A stretch of DNA of 64,000 nucleotides from positions 682,001-746,000 of the forward strand of contig NZ_CP143545.1 of NCBI RefSeq assembly GCF_046237625.1, read 5' to 3'. The notes under the pieces were generated by a model. The model did no database searches, was not told the DNA's origin, and saw only the letters and a program-made list of their open reading frames with translations. The stretch is from Paraperibacillus esterisolvens (lineage in GTDB: Bacteria; Bacillota; Bacilli; Bacillales; DSM-1321). Below, in pieces: positions 26,200 through 34,043 of the stretch (the stretch's first letter is position 1; every line of letters begins with the position of its first letter). The translations under genes were made by a program, and so were the position numbers.

Positions 26200-26465
26200 A
26201 TCCTTTCATAACTGCTCTGGTTCTGGTTTCATGCCGTTATTTGGTCTGACAGGGACACTATACAATGACTCCAGGGAAAATAACAGGCTGGAATTTCAAA
26301 TAAATTTATGCACAAGAAAAACAGGAAAAGCAAAATGGATCTTTAAAATTAAAAGGTTCACTTAACATCCGGCATTCAGCTGCCGAAATAATGTGTGCAG
26401 GGCTGAACTGGATTGCTCACTTCTGATGATAAATCAATAAATAAGTAGAGAATGGAGATAATGAA

Positions 26466-26732
26466 ATGAACAAAACTTTTTCAGTAATCGTGTCAGCCGG
26501 TCTGCTTCTGGGCCTGTCTTCCAATATGGGGACTGCCGAAGCCAAGACAGTTGTGAAAACTTACAAAAATTGCACTGAGCTCAATAAGGTATATAAGGGC
26601 GGCGTAGCCATTTCAGCGAAAACCAAAAATAAAGGCGGCAAGACTAAAAATAAGCCATTTGCACATGAAGCCCTGTATAAAGCGAATAAGAAGAGTGACC
26701 GTGACAAAGACGGGATAGCGTGTGAAAAATAA
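26466..26732 (+). CDS. Secreted excalibur calcium-binding protein
   Basis: Eighty-eight residues. A signal peptide (MNKTFSVIVSAGLLLGLSSNMGTAEA) is followed by an excalibur domain with the paired Cys (KNCTELNKVY and GIACEK) and the EF-hand-like loop DRDKDG near the C-terminus. Such proteins are exported and probably bind calcium at the cell surface. GGAG precedes the ATG. Downstream, 26755-26955 holds no gene. Confidence 0.88.
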   Translation: MNKTFSVIVSAGLLLGLSSNMGTAEAKTVVKTYKNCTELNKVYKGGVAISAKTKNKGGKTKNKPFAHEALYKANKKSDRDKDGIACEK

Positions 26733-26957
26733 GGTTTAGCTTAGTATGTAACTAGGAGAGCAGTCAGCGGTGCAGGCCGTAAAGATTTTGAAGAAGGCTA
26801 TTTACCGCTGCAGTATAAATGCCAATAGATTCTGTTTGGATGGAGAGCCGGGGAGCTAGTTCCTTGCTCTTTTTTCTTATAAATGTTAATATCACATCAG
26901 TAAAACACACTAATAAGGATGATATTCCTTATGGGTACATGACAGCATGAATATGAG

Positions 26958-27088
26958 TGTCCTTCGGGGTCGGGTGAAAATCCCAGCCGGCGGTGATGAA
27001 GCTTTTTGCTTACAAGCCCGCGAGCTCGCTAGAGCAGGATCTGGTGTGATTCCAGAGCCGACAGTATAGTCTGGATGGGAGAAGGACA
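26958..27088 (+). promoter_or_regulatory. FMN riboswitch (RFN element)
   Basis: Contains the conserved blocks CTTCGGGG, GGGTGAAAATCCC, CCGGCGGT, AGCCCGCGAG, CTGGTGTGATTCCAGAGCCGAC, TATAGTCTGGATGGGAGAAGG in order, with closing ends GTCCTTC and GAAGGAC. Binding of FMN should favour the terminator at 27177 and shut down ribE-ribB-ribH. The segment TCCATATTCTCCC (27161-27173) can pair with the 3' end of the aptamer as the alternative structure. Confidence 0.97.
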
Positions 27089-27176
27089 TATGGATCTGGT
27101 CACACAATCAGTCTACTATTTGGCAGGCAAATAAGCAGGCTTATTTTGTCATACACTAAACGTCCATATTCTCCCT

Positions 27177-27205
27177 AAACCCCTATTTAAGGGGTTTTTA
27201 TTTTG
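27177..27205 (+). terminator. Riboswitch terminator
   Basis: AACCCCT pairs with AGGGGTT across ATTTA, followed by TTTATTTT, between the FMN aptamer and ribE. Confidence 0.85.
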
Positions 27206-27223
27206 TAATGAGGGGGGAAATAT

Positions 27224-27865
27224 TTGTTTACTGGCATCATTGAAGAAATAGGCACTGTCAAAGCAGTACATAAAAAGGCAAACAGCAGTGCCCTTGAAAT
27301 CCTGGCACAAAAGGTGCTGCAGGACGTCCAGCTTGGCGACAGTATTTCGGTTAATGGAGTCTGTCTGACAGTCACCCATTATACCCAGTCTGGGTTTACA
27401 GCTGATGTTATGCCCGAAACAGTCAAATCAACCACACTGCACATGCTCAAGCCCGGCTCCAGGGTGAACCTGGAGAGGGCCATTATGGCAGGGGGAAGAT
27501 TTGGCGGCCACTTTGTAAGCGGCCATGTAGATGGTGTAGGAACCATCACCAATAAGGTGCATAGGGAGAATGCCGTATATTACAGCATTCAGCTTCAGCC
27601 GGGTGAAGGGCAGTACTGCATCCCAAAAGGCTCGGTTGCGATTGATGGGACAAGTCTGACAGTCTTTGAGGTTAGAGACGACTCCATTACTGTATCCCTC
27701 ATTCCTCTCACGCACTTGAAAACGATTCTTGGTTCGAAGGAAAAGGGAGATGCGGTCAATATAGAAACCGATTTATTTGCAAAATATATTCTCCGTAAAA
27801 CAGAGTCAGTGAAAAAGACTTCTGCCATAAGCATGGATTTTTTGCAGGAAAATGGATTTAATTAG
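27224..27865 (+). CDS. ribE: Riboflavin synthase
   Basis: Joins two molecules of 6,7-dimethyl-8-ribityllumazine to give riboflavin. The 213 residues contain the two lumazine-binding repeats, each beginning with an MFTGIIE-like or AMAGGRFGGHFVSGHVDG sequence; SVNGVCLTV and AIDGTSLTV are the paired signature. The start is TTG with an AGGGGGG site upstream. It is the first gene after the riboswitch; ribD, which normally comes first in Bacillus, is absent. Confidence 0.95.
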   Translation: MFTGIIEEIGTVKAVHKKANSSALEILAQKVLQDVQLGDSISVNGVCLTVTHYTQSGFTADVMPETVKSTTLHMLKPGSRVNLERAIMAGGRFGGHFVSGHVDGVGTITNKVHRENAVYYSIQLQPGEGQYCIPKGSVAIDGTSLTVFEVRDDSITVSLIPLTHLKTILGSKEKGDAVNIETDLFAKYILRKTESVKKTSAISMDFLQENGFN

Positions 27866-27878
27866 GGGCGGTGTTAGT

Positions 27879-28487
27879 TTGTTCAGCAAAATAGAAGAGG
27901 CACTAGAAGATTTAAAAGAAGGAAAAATGGTGATTGTAATTGATGACGAAGACCGGGAAAACGAAGGAGACTTTGTCATCCGGGCAGAGAATGCAACACC
28001 TGATGCCATAAATTTCATGGCAAAGTATGGCAGGGGTTTGATCTGTACATCCATCACTAAATCTCTCGCACAAAAGCTGGAGCTTCCCGCTATGGTTGCG
28101 AACAATACTGACCAGCATGGGACGGCATTCACAGTATCGGTGGACCATGCCGAGACCACAACAGGGATCAGCGCCTTTGAGAGATCGTTTACGATCTTGA
28201 AAATGCTCGAGGAGGATGCAAAGGGCTCTGATTTCAAGCGTCCAGGCCATGTCTTCCCGCTTATAGCAAAGGACGGCGGAGTCCTTGAAAGGCCGGGGCA
28301 TACCGAGGCTTCTGTGGATCTTGCGTCTTTAAGCGGAGGAAAACCGGCCGGTGTGATTTGTGAGATCATGAATGAAGATGGCACGATGGCAAGAGTCCCG
28401 GAACTCCTGAAGCTTGCCGGGGAACATCAGCTTAAGATTATAACCATTGCGGAGCTGGTTGAATACCGCCGGAAATTAGACATTTAA
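27879..28487 (+). CDS. ribB: 3,4-dihydroxy-2-butanone 4-phosphate synthase (RibB only)
   Basis: Makes the four-carbon precursor of riboflavin from ribulose 5-phosphate. The active-site stretch DDEDRENEGD is at residues 22-31 and RPGHVFPLIA and RxGHTEA motifs follow. In Bacillus this domain is normally fused to GTP cyclohydrolase II (RibBA, about 400 residues); here the protein ends at EYRRKLDI after 202 residues, just where the second domain would begin. The TTG start at 27879 gives MFSKIEEAL, as in relatives; a start at 27852 inside ribE is also open. Confidence 0.92.
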   Translation: MFSKIEEALEDLKEGKMVIVIDDEDRENEGDFVIRAENATPDAINFMAKYGRGLICTSITKSLAQKLELPAMVANNTDQHGTAFTVSVDHAETTTGISAFERSFTILKMLEEDAKGSDFKRPGHVFPLIAKDGGVLERPGHTEASVDLASLSGGKPAGVICEIMNEDGTMARVPELLKLAGEHQLKIITIAELVEYRRKLDI

Positions 28488-28522
28488 ACAGTATATAGTA
28501 TATATAATTGGAGGAATAGAAA

Positions 28523-28990
28523 ATGGGAAGAACGTTTGAAGGAAATGTAATCGGCACAGGCTTAAGAGTGGCAGTCGTTGTCGGCAGATTCAACGAATTC
28601 ATCACAGGGAAGCTGTTAACAGGGGCACTGGATGGCCTGAGAAGGCATGGCGTGGATGAAGAAAATGTGGATGTAGCCTGGGTTCCCGGCGCATTCGAAA
28701 TTCCACAAGTGGCAAAGCGTCTGGCCGTCAAAGGCGGATACGATGCGGTCATCACACTCGGGACCGTTATCCGTGGAGCTACCACTCACTATGATTATGT
28801 CTGCAATGAAGTGGCAAAAGGCGTCTCATCTGTTTCCCTCGAAACCGGTGTCCCGATCATCTTTGGCGTCCTGACAACCGAAAATATTGAACAGGCCATT
28901 GAAAGAGCCGGCACAAAAGCAGGAAACAAAGGCTACGAAGCAGCCGTAACAGCCATCGAAATGGCCAACCTGAATGCCTCTATAGGTTAA
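28523..28990 (+). CDS. ribH: 6,7-dimethyl-8-ribityllumazine synthase
   Basis: Condenses the ribityl-pyrimidine with dihydroxybutanone phosphate. It has 155 residues; signature parts are VVGRFNEFITGKLL, WVPGAFEIPQVAKRLA, TLGTVIRGATTHYDYVCNEVAKG and GVLTTENIEQAIERAG. In Bacilli it forms 60-subunit shells. GGAGG precedes the ATG. The last gene of the riboswitch operon, closed by a terminator. Confidence 0.96.
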   Translation: MGRTFEGNVIGTGLRVAVVVGRFNEFITGKLLTGALDGLRRHGVDEENVDVAWVPGAFEIPQVAKRLAVKGGYDAVITLGTVIRGATTHYDYVCNEVAKGVSSVSLETGVPIIFGVLTTENIEQAIERAGTKAGNKGYEAAVTAIEMANLNASIG

Positions 28991-29058
28991 GTCGGGAGGG
29001 GGGGATACCCCATTTCCCGATTATTTCCCGGACCATTGGATTTGTCTTATAAGTTACA

Positions 29059-29106
29059 AAAAAAGCCCGAGGAGAAAAACATCTCGTTTTTTCCCCGGGC
29101 TTTTCT
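29059..29106 (+). terminator. Terminator after ribH
   Basis: AAAGCCCG with GGGCTTT and inner pairing of GAGG/CC around a T-rich loop; TTTTCT follows. A T-run on the other side allows action in both directions. Confidence 0.8.
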
Positions 29107-29159
29107 CGTCAGCTTATTGAAAGCAGCGGGCGGCCGCTGCTGCTTTCAATAAGCTGACG
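29107..29159. repeat. Perfect 21-bp inverted repeat
   Basis: CGTCAGCTTATTGAAAGCAGC (29107-29127) and its exact complement at 29139-29159 flank an 11-nt GC-rich loop. No T-run follows, so it is not a standard terminator. It sits between the ribH terminator and the periodic array at 29201. Confidence 0.85.
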
Positions 29160-29198
29160 GTTAGAAGGGAGACTAGCTGCCAGTTTCACAGAACGCCA

Positions 29199-29313
29199 TC
29201 GGCGAGTAAATTCCCTGTTTTGGCGAGTAAATGTCGATTTCGGCGAGTAAATTGGAAAATCGGCGAGTAAATGGGAATTACGGCGAGTAAAAGTCCCGCT
29301 TTGGCGAGTAACG
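29199..29313 (+). repeat. Periodic array family 2: six units, 20-21 bp apart
   Basis: GGCGAGTAA begins at 29201, 29222, 29242, 29262, 29282 and 29303. The flanks are usually T-rich 5' and AAT/AAA 3', with variable bases between. The same unit occurs on the opposite strand at 39674-39781. The interval from 29313 to 29688 has no gene that I can support. Confidence 0.9.
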
Positions 29314-29688
29314 GTCATATCATGTGGTGTGGATGCTTTTATTCACTCTCAGATTTTGTACTTTTGATAAAATAATATGATTATGAAGTAAAAATCATCA
29401 GAACATGAGCAGGAAAGCAGAGGAATTATGTGAAATGATACCTTTTTTCCCTTATCCACCCTGTTCCCTGTTTTGAAAATTAGTCACAGACTCGGGGGCT
29501 TGACAGCCCACAGAGTTCTCACGTCTTACGCTGGCATGTTGAAAAAATCTTTTTATACAACTATTTTTCACTGAACAGGATGAAAGCTGCACCTATGAGC
29601 GTGCTGCCAATCAATTGACTGTCCCTCCTCCCGTCCCTATACTTAAAAAGCGATGAGGTTTTAATTAGATTTTAGAATGGGTGATCCA

Positions 29689-30747
29689 ATGGATTTTCAA
29701 ATACAATTCCTATCTTTTTATGTGGTTCAGGTGGAAGGAAAAGGAGAGAGCGCTGATAAGCGGTATAAGCATTTTCAGACACTGGATGAAGAGGAATACG
29801 AGGACAGTCCGCTGAAGGATTTCCTGGATGGGGAGTTTGCCAAAATCGTTAAGCGAAAGGCGGAACGCCACCCGAAATCTGAGGAGGTGCCGACTAAGAT
29901 CGGCTATTTTGTGGTAGAAGAAGGCCATGATTTGACCTCCAATCCAAACTTCAACTTATTTTCCCGGGTCCGGTTTGCTGAAGACAAGGAGGCGTTCCAG
30001 GGGGAGAGTGAAAAGTTCGCTGTGTCCTATGTGGACACAAGTGCAGTGCGGGGAGGCGTCTTCCTGGTTGCCAGGGCAAAGCTCCGCAAATATTTTGATG
30101 AGCCTTTTGTCTTCATCATGAAGTGCGATTTTGAACCAAAGGTGGCTTCCATTTCAGATGAACGAACACTGATCCGCCATGTGGAGATGGCGATCACCAC
30201 GAAAAATATGAAGTCCATCCAATATCCCTATATGCCTGAAGAAGGAATCATTGAGGAAAGTGAATTGAAAATTAATCAGGCTTCACATGCCCGTTATTTT
30301 GAGGACTTCTTAAAATATGTAGAGTATGGCGAGTCACTGCCTGAGATCGTTAAGTCCCAGGTGCTCCATATAGTTCAGGAACATATTGAGGAAACCTTTA
30401 CCCCTGAGAGCCAAGAGCGGCAGCAGATGGAGGAAGCGATGGAGCTCTGGGCGGGCAGTGAAAAGCGTGAGCTGCAGGAGAGATTCAGCACCGACCAGAT
30501 TGTCGAAGCCGCTGCAGGAATGATCGGCCACACACCTGATCTTCCATTAAAGATGAAGCTCGATCATATATCTGTCCAGGGGCTCCTCTCGGACTTTGGA
30601 GAGAGTGTACATCTGGCAAAGGTCAATAATAAATATGTGCTGGTTATAGAAGGAGACTCCGTCAACTTCGAGAAAGGCTTCTCGCCGGTTGAACTGGCAA
30701 AGCCGGATGATATTCAACACATTCTGGAAAAAATAAGCCGGGGATGA
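29689..30747 (+). CDS. DUF3900 family protein
   Basis: A 352-residue cytoplasmic protein of the Bacillaceae DUF3900 family as I remember it (starts MDFQIQFLSFYVVQVEG, with RYKHFQTLDEEEYEDS and HVEMAITTKNMKSIQYPYMPEEG). No signal peptide or transmembrane segment. The layout is reminiscent of nucleoid-associated NdpA-type proteins, but I cannot prove that. I chose the ATG at 29689, which has GGTGA upstream, over 29677. Function unknown. Confidence 0.75.
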   Translation: MDFQIQFLSFYVVQVEGKGESADKRYKHFQTLDEEEYEDSPLKDFLDGEFAKIVKRKAERHPKSEEVPTKIGYFVVEEGHDLTSNPNFNLFSRVRFAEDKEAFQGESEKFAVSYVDTSAVRGGVFLVARAKLRKYFDEPFVFIMKCDFEPKVASISDERTLIRHVEMAITTKNMKSIQYPYMPEEGIIEESELKINQASHARYFEDFLKYVEYGESLPEIVKSQVLHIVQEHIEETFTPESQERQQMEEAMELWAGSEKRELQERFSTDQIVEAAAGMIGHTPDLPLKMKLDHISVQGLLSDFGESVHLAKVNNKYVLVIEGDSVNFEKGFSPVELAKPDDIQHILEKISRG

Positions 30748-30934
30748 TTTTTGGCCGGGAAATGGGGTCTGGCCCCCGGATAGGGAAGGCTGAACCCTTG
30801 CTGCTATGCGTTTTCCGGTTCGGGAAATGGAGGACTGTCCCCTTGCCGGAAAAGGTGTTATGCTTAAGTGGAAGGATCCAGGTGCGGCCGTTTTTGGCCG
30901 GGGGGATAATTTATGCAGAAGGAAGTAGGATGGT
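30748..30934 (+). other. GC-rich spacer with a short GGGG/CCCC palindromic motif
   Basis: No gene. GGGAAATGGGGTCTGGCCCCCGG (in pieces) recurs in similar form at 50675-50700 (GGGAAATGGGGCCAGTCCCCC) and as AAATGGAGGACTGTCCCC at 30824. These are short palindromic motifs frequent in Bacillaceae spacers. Confidence 0.45.
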
Positions 30935-32185
30935 ATGAATAGAAGCTCTAAGCATTTGGCGCGTTTATCGCTGATTATGATGGGAATTGGTTTTTTGGCG
31001 ACTCTGCCTTTTCAGGATTCTCTTTTTGGCAGGCTTTTGCAGGGCGGGTTTGAGGCAGGGATTGTCGGCGGGCTGGCTGACTGGTTTGCTGTCACTGCAC
31101 TGTTCAGGCATCCGCTTGGCCTTCCGATTCCTCATACGGCCCTGCTCCCGAAGAACCGTGACCGGATGACAGGGGCGCTTGTATCAGCGCTTGAAAATAA
31201 CTGGCTGACCAAGGAAAGCATCCAGGAAAAGATCAAACAGATTGAGATAACCAGAAGGGTACTTGCCTTTGTGCGGGGAGGACTGTACTCGGAACCTGCC
31301 AAAAAAGGGATTGAATCCACTCTTACTCATCTTGTAAAAGAAATCCAGATTGATAAATTAACCGGCACAGCCGAAAAGATGCTGAAGCAGTTCGCTGCAT
31401 CCGCAGATCTTCCGGCACTGATTCAAAAGGCGGTCGGTTTGACGATTGAAAAAAAGTATGACGAGAAATTGCTCGACAAACTCATCTCGAGGATAGATGA
31501 ATGGCTTCATTCTAATAATCGAAGCGAGGAGCTGGGAGGGACAGCTCTGAGGGCGCTTGATCAGATGGAATTTGACGGTTTCCTGCAATTTGCAGTCAAG
31601 TCCTTTCAAAGTGTCATGAGCGAGGAGAAGCTCGGAAACATTATCCAAAGCCTTCTCGCTGGAGGAATCGACAGCCTGAAGCAGGAAAATAATCTTAACC
31701 GTAAAGCACTGCTCTTATATATCCGCCGGGAGCTTCAGGGCTTGACCGAAAATGAAAAACTGCTCGCTGAGTTAGATGAGTTTAAAATGAAACAAACGGC
31801 TGAATGGGAGCTTGGCCCATTCCTCACCAGCCAGCTTGAGGCAGCCAGACAAAGGCTCCTTGACAAAATTCAGGACAGAACCCTGCTGAATGAATTCCTC
31901 CTGCCATATGCAGAAAATACGATTTCGACTCTTGAGGGTGATAGTGAAAGAGTCCAGAAAATTGAAGACTTTGTGCAAGGTCAGATTGCGAGGGTCATAC
32001 AGGAGAATCACAAGAAAATTGGGAAACTCGTCCAGGAAAATCTGGATAAACTCGATAATGAAGCCTTGATTGAAATCATGGAAAGCAATATTGGCAAGGA
32101 TCTTCAGTGGATCCGCGTCAACGGAGCCGTCTGCGGATTCATCATCGGAATAATTATCACAGTGCTGAAGATTTTAATAGGCTGA
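30935..32185 (+). CDS. DUF445 membrane protein
   Basis: A 416-residue protein with the DUF445 pattern: an N-terminal membrane stretch (LARLSLIMMGIGFLATLPF), the motif GGFEAGIVGGLADWFAVTALFRHPLGLPIPHTALLPKNRDR, a long helical middle likely to form coiled coils, and a single C-terminal transmembrane helix (VNGAVCGFIIGIIITVLKILIG). Relatives are YjiN of E. coli and Bacillus YheB. Function unknown. A terminator follows. Confidence 0.85.
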   Translation: MNRSSKHLARLSLIMMGIGFLATLPFQDSLFGRLLQGGFEAGIVGGLADWFAVTALFRHPLGLPIPHTALLPKNRDRMTGALVSALENNWLTKESIQEKIKQIEITRRVLAFVRGGLYSEPAKKGIESTLTHLVKEIQIDKLTGTAEKMLKQFAASADLPALIQKAVGLTIEKKYDEKLLDKLISRIDEWLHSNNRSEELGGTALRALDQMEFDGFLQFAVKSFQSVMSEEKLGNIIQSLLAGGIDSLKQENNLNRKALLLYIRRELQGLTENEKLLAELDEFKMKQTAEWELGPFLTSQLEAARQRLLDKIQDRTLLNEFLLPYAENTISTLEGDSERVQKIEDFVQGQIARVIQENHKKIGKLVQENLDKLDNEALIEIMESNIGKDLQWIRVNGAVCGFIIGIIITVLKILIG

Positions 32186-32188
32186 TGC

Positions 32189-32232
32189 CAAAAAGAGAGG
32201 ACTTCCATTATGATGGGAGGCCTCTCTTTTTC
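32189..32232 (+). terminator. Terminator after DUF445 gene
   Basis: AAAAAGAGAGG pairs with CCTCTCTTTTT across a 20-nt loop with its own short pairing. Confidence 0.8.
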
Positions 32233-32259
32233 CATGGATATTCTCGTAAACATTTGGCC

Positions 32260-32366
32260 ATTGGACAAGAAGGTTGATTTCCCGCTTTCCGCGGGGCGGC
32301 GGTGAGCCTCCCCGATTTTGCCTGCGGGGTCTCACCTGTCCCGCAGCTCCCAGAAAGGCGGAGAAC
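32260..32366. repeat. GC-rich hairpin repeat family 3, copy 1
   Basis: TTGGACAAGAAGGTTGATTT, CGCTTTCCGCGGGGC, GGTGAGCCTCC, CCTGCGGGGTCTCACCTGTCCCGC. This resembles a dispersed repeat common in Bacillaceae spacers. Related copies are at 55682-55796 and, inverted, at 57253-57347. Confidence 0.75.
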
Positions 32367-32454
32367 GGGCTTTTCAGGCTAAATAAATGGGTGCACAATG
32401 AAGACAAATATTTTTTAGAACCCATTAACTAACTAGAAAAGCAGCGACCTGATA

Positions 32455-32655
32455 AAGTAGACTTGCTGATTGGCAAGCGTCAGCGAAGACAGAAGCTTAG
32501 TCGCACTTATGCGAAAGCCAAGCATAAGACGAGCAGGTCGTGGGAAGCGGCCTTCTTCCCGTGGACTGATTATCTTATGACTCGAAGGTCGAAAGTCTTG
32601 GAGCTGAATCAGAAGTCTCGTACCTTCGGCTCCAATCAGCCTGCTTATCTATGTC
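32455..32655. repeat. Structured non-coding element with several hairpins
   Basis: About 200 bp with hairpins CTTATGC/GCATAAG (32507-32527) and GTGGGAAG/CTTCCCGT, plus repeated words (CTTATGACTCGAAGGTCGAAAGTC). The end AGTCTCGTACCTTCGGCTCCAATCAGCC matches the end of family 3 repeats. No supported ORF. It could be a repeat or an RNA. Confidence 0.5.
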
Positions 32656-32707
32656 ATCTCATCACAAAATTTAAGAAAAACATCCCTTTGGAAATGAGTC
32701 TTTTCAT

Positions 32708-33724
32708 TTATTTGGGCTCACTGACCTTAACCAGCTGCTTGCCGATGTTCTTTCCTTCAAATAAATCGAGGAACGCCTCGGGGATGCGGTCAAAGCCTTC
32801 TTTCACCGTTTCTTCATATTTCAGCCTGCCTTCGACAAGCCAGCCGCCTAGTGCGCTGCCGCCCTCCTTGAAGCGGTCTGAGTAGTTGCCAACGGTAAAG
32901 CCCTGCATCAGCACACTCTTTTTGATCAGCAGTGACTGTACACGCGGCCCAGTATCTGGCTTTTTCAGGTTGTAAGAACTGATGGCACCGCAGACAGGCA
33001 CTCTTGCAAACCGGTTCAGCCTTGTATGGACGGCATCTGAGATATCTCCGCCCACATTGTCAAAATAGATATCCACGCCATCAGGGCATTTTTCCTTCAA
33101 TTCGGCTTCTATGTCAGAGGCAGTCCGGTAATTGATGGCATCATCAAACCCCAATCCATTGATCAGATAATCGATCTTTTCATCAGATCCGGCAATGCCG
33201 ACCACCCGGCAGCCATGTATTTTTGCAATCTGTCCGACAACCGAACCAACGGCTCCTGCCGCCCCGGAAACTACGACAGTCTCGCCTGATTTGGGCTTCC
33301 CGATATCCAGAAGTCCGAAATAGGCAGTCAGGCCTGTCATGCCGAGGATTCCAAGGTGAGCCGAGATCGGGGCACCGTTTTTCTCAATCTTCCGGATTTC
33401 CTGTTCTTTTGCAAGAGAATACTCCTGCCACCCGAGCATGCCGATCACAATATCCCCCTCATTGAACCGGCTGGATTTAGAGCTCTCCACCTGACCGATG
33501 ACTCCGCCTGTTATCACTTCATTCAGCGGGAACGGTTCAACATAGGATTCGGCATCCTGCATCCTGCCGCGCATGTATGGATCAACCGATACATAGAGAG
33601 TCCTTACAAGCACTTCCCCATCAGCTGGAGAAGGAATTCCTGTATTTTTAAATTCAAATGTACCCTCATCCGGCATTCCTTCTGGACGATTCTTCAACAA
33701 AATCTGCTTGTTGCCATCATTCAT
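32708..33724 (-). CDS. NADP-dependent oxidoreductase, YfmJ-like (MDR superfamily)
   Basis: Zinc-independent medium-chain reductase of 338 residues, like Bacillus YfmJ and the leukotriene B4 dehydrogenase/curcumin reductase group, which reduce double bonds of enones with NADPH. Signature: VDPYMRGRM near residue 50, SGAAGAVGSVVGQIAK (nucleotide loop) near 155, and YFDNVGG near 220. The ATG at 33724 lies 8 nt after AAAAGGAG. Substrate unknown. Confidence 0.88.
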   Translation of the reverse strand: MNDGNKQILLKNRPEGMPDEGTFEFKNTGIPSPADGEVLVRTLYVSVDPYMRGRMQDAESYVEPFPLNEVITGGVIGQVESSKSSRFNEGDIVIGMLGWQEYSLAKEQEIRKIEKNGAPISAHLGILGMTGLTAYFGLLDIGKPKSGETVVVSGAAGAVGSVVGQIAKIHGCRVVGIAGSDEKIDYLINGLGFDDAINYRTASDIEAELKEKCPDGVDIYFDNVGGDISDAVHTRLNRFARVPVCGAISSYNLKKPDTGPRVQSLLIKKSVLMQGFTVGNYSDRFKEGGSALGGWLVEGRLKYEETVKEGFDRIPEAFLDLFEGKNIGKQLVKVSEPK

Positions 33725-33744
33725 GGTCCACACTCCTTTTTTTC

Positions 33745-33905
33745 TATGGAAAGGGGCGGGGCTGCATATTTCATAAGGCTTCCTTCAGCTAGCTGTTAAC
33801 ATCTTTTATCCTGCTGGCATTCCTTATGTGCCTTACTCCGCTTCCTGCCTTATTGTGTTTATTCCTGCTCTTGTCCAGGTTCCTTTCCAAGCTGGGGCTG
33901 GGAGA
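33745..33905 (+). repeat. Dispersed intergenic repeat family 1, copy C
   Basis: TATGGAAAGGGGCGGGGCTGCATATTTCATAAGGCTTCC, then TTTTATCCTGCTGGCATTCC and CTGCCTTATTGTGTTTATTCCTGC (in parts), TCTTGTCCAGGTTCCTTTCCAAGC and GGGGCTGGG. It starts after a seven-T run, here just upstream of the minus-strand reductase gene. Best conserved together with copy A. Confidence 0.75.
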
Positions 33906-34043
33906 AGAAAAATCTTGTTTGTTGTTTTATGAGTCTTTCATTAAGGCTAACAAACTTTTAAACGCCCCGTCAAAGAAACAGCTGGGAAAATATGTACCAG
34001 CGGATGAAAATAGTATAAATTTACCTTAAGGGGGAAAGGGTGA

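Noticed and set aside
26755..26900. Looked for an RNA gene between the excalibur gene and the FMN riboswitch
   Set aside because: No conserved riboswitch or tRNA-like structure was seen.
29199..29318. Phased array considered as a CRISPR array
   Set aside because: Units are only about 12 bp and spacers 8-9 bp, far below CRISPR sizes, and no cas genes are present.
29560..29640. Minus-strand 17-codon ORF (MIGSTLIGAAFILFSEK) with GGAGGAGGG upstream
   Set aside because: Too short to judge without conservation data.
30744..30938. A 64-codon ORF between the DUF3900 and DUF445 genes
   Set aside because: It covers short GGGG/CCCC palindromic spacer motifs and has no ribosome site.
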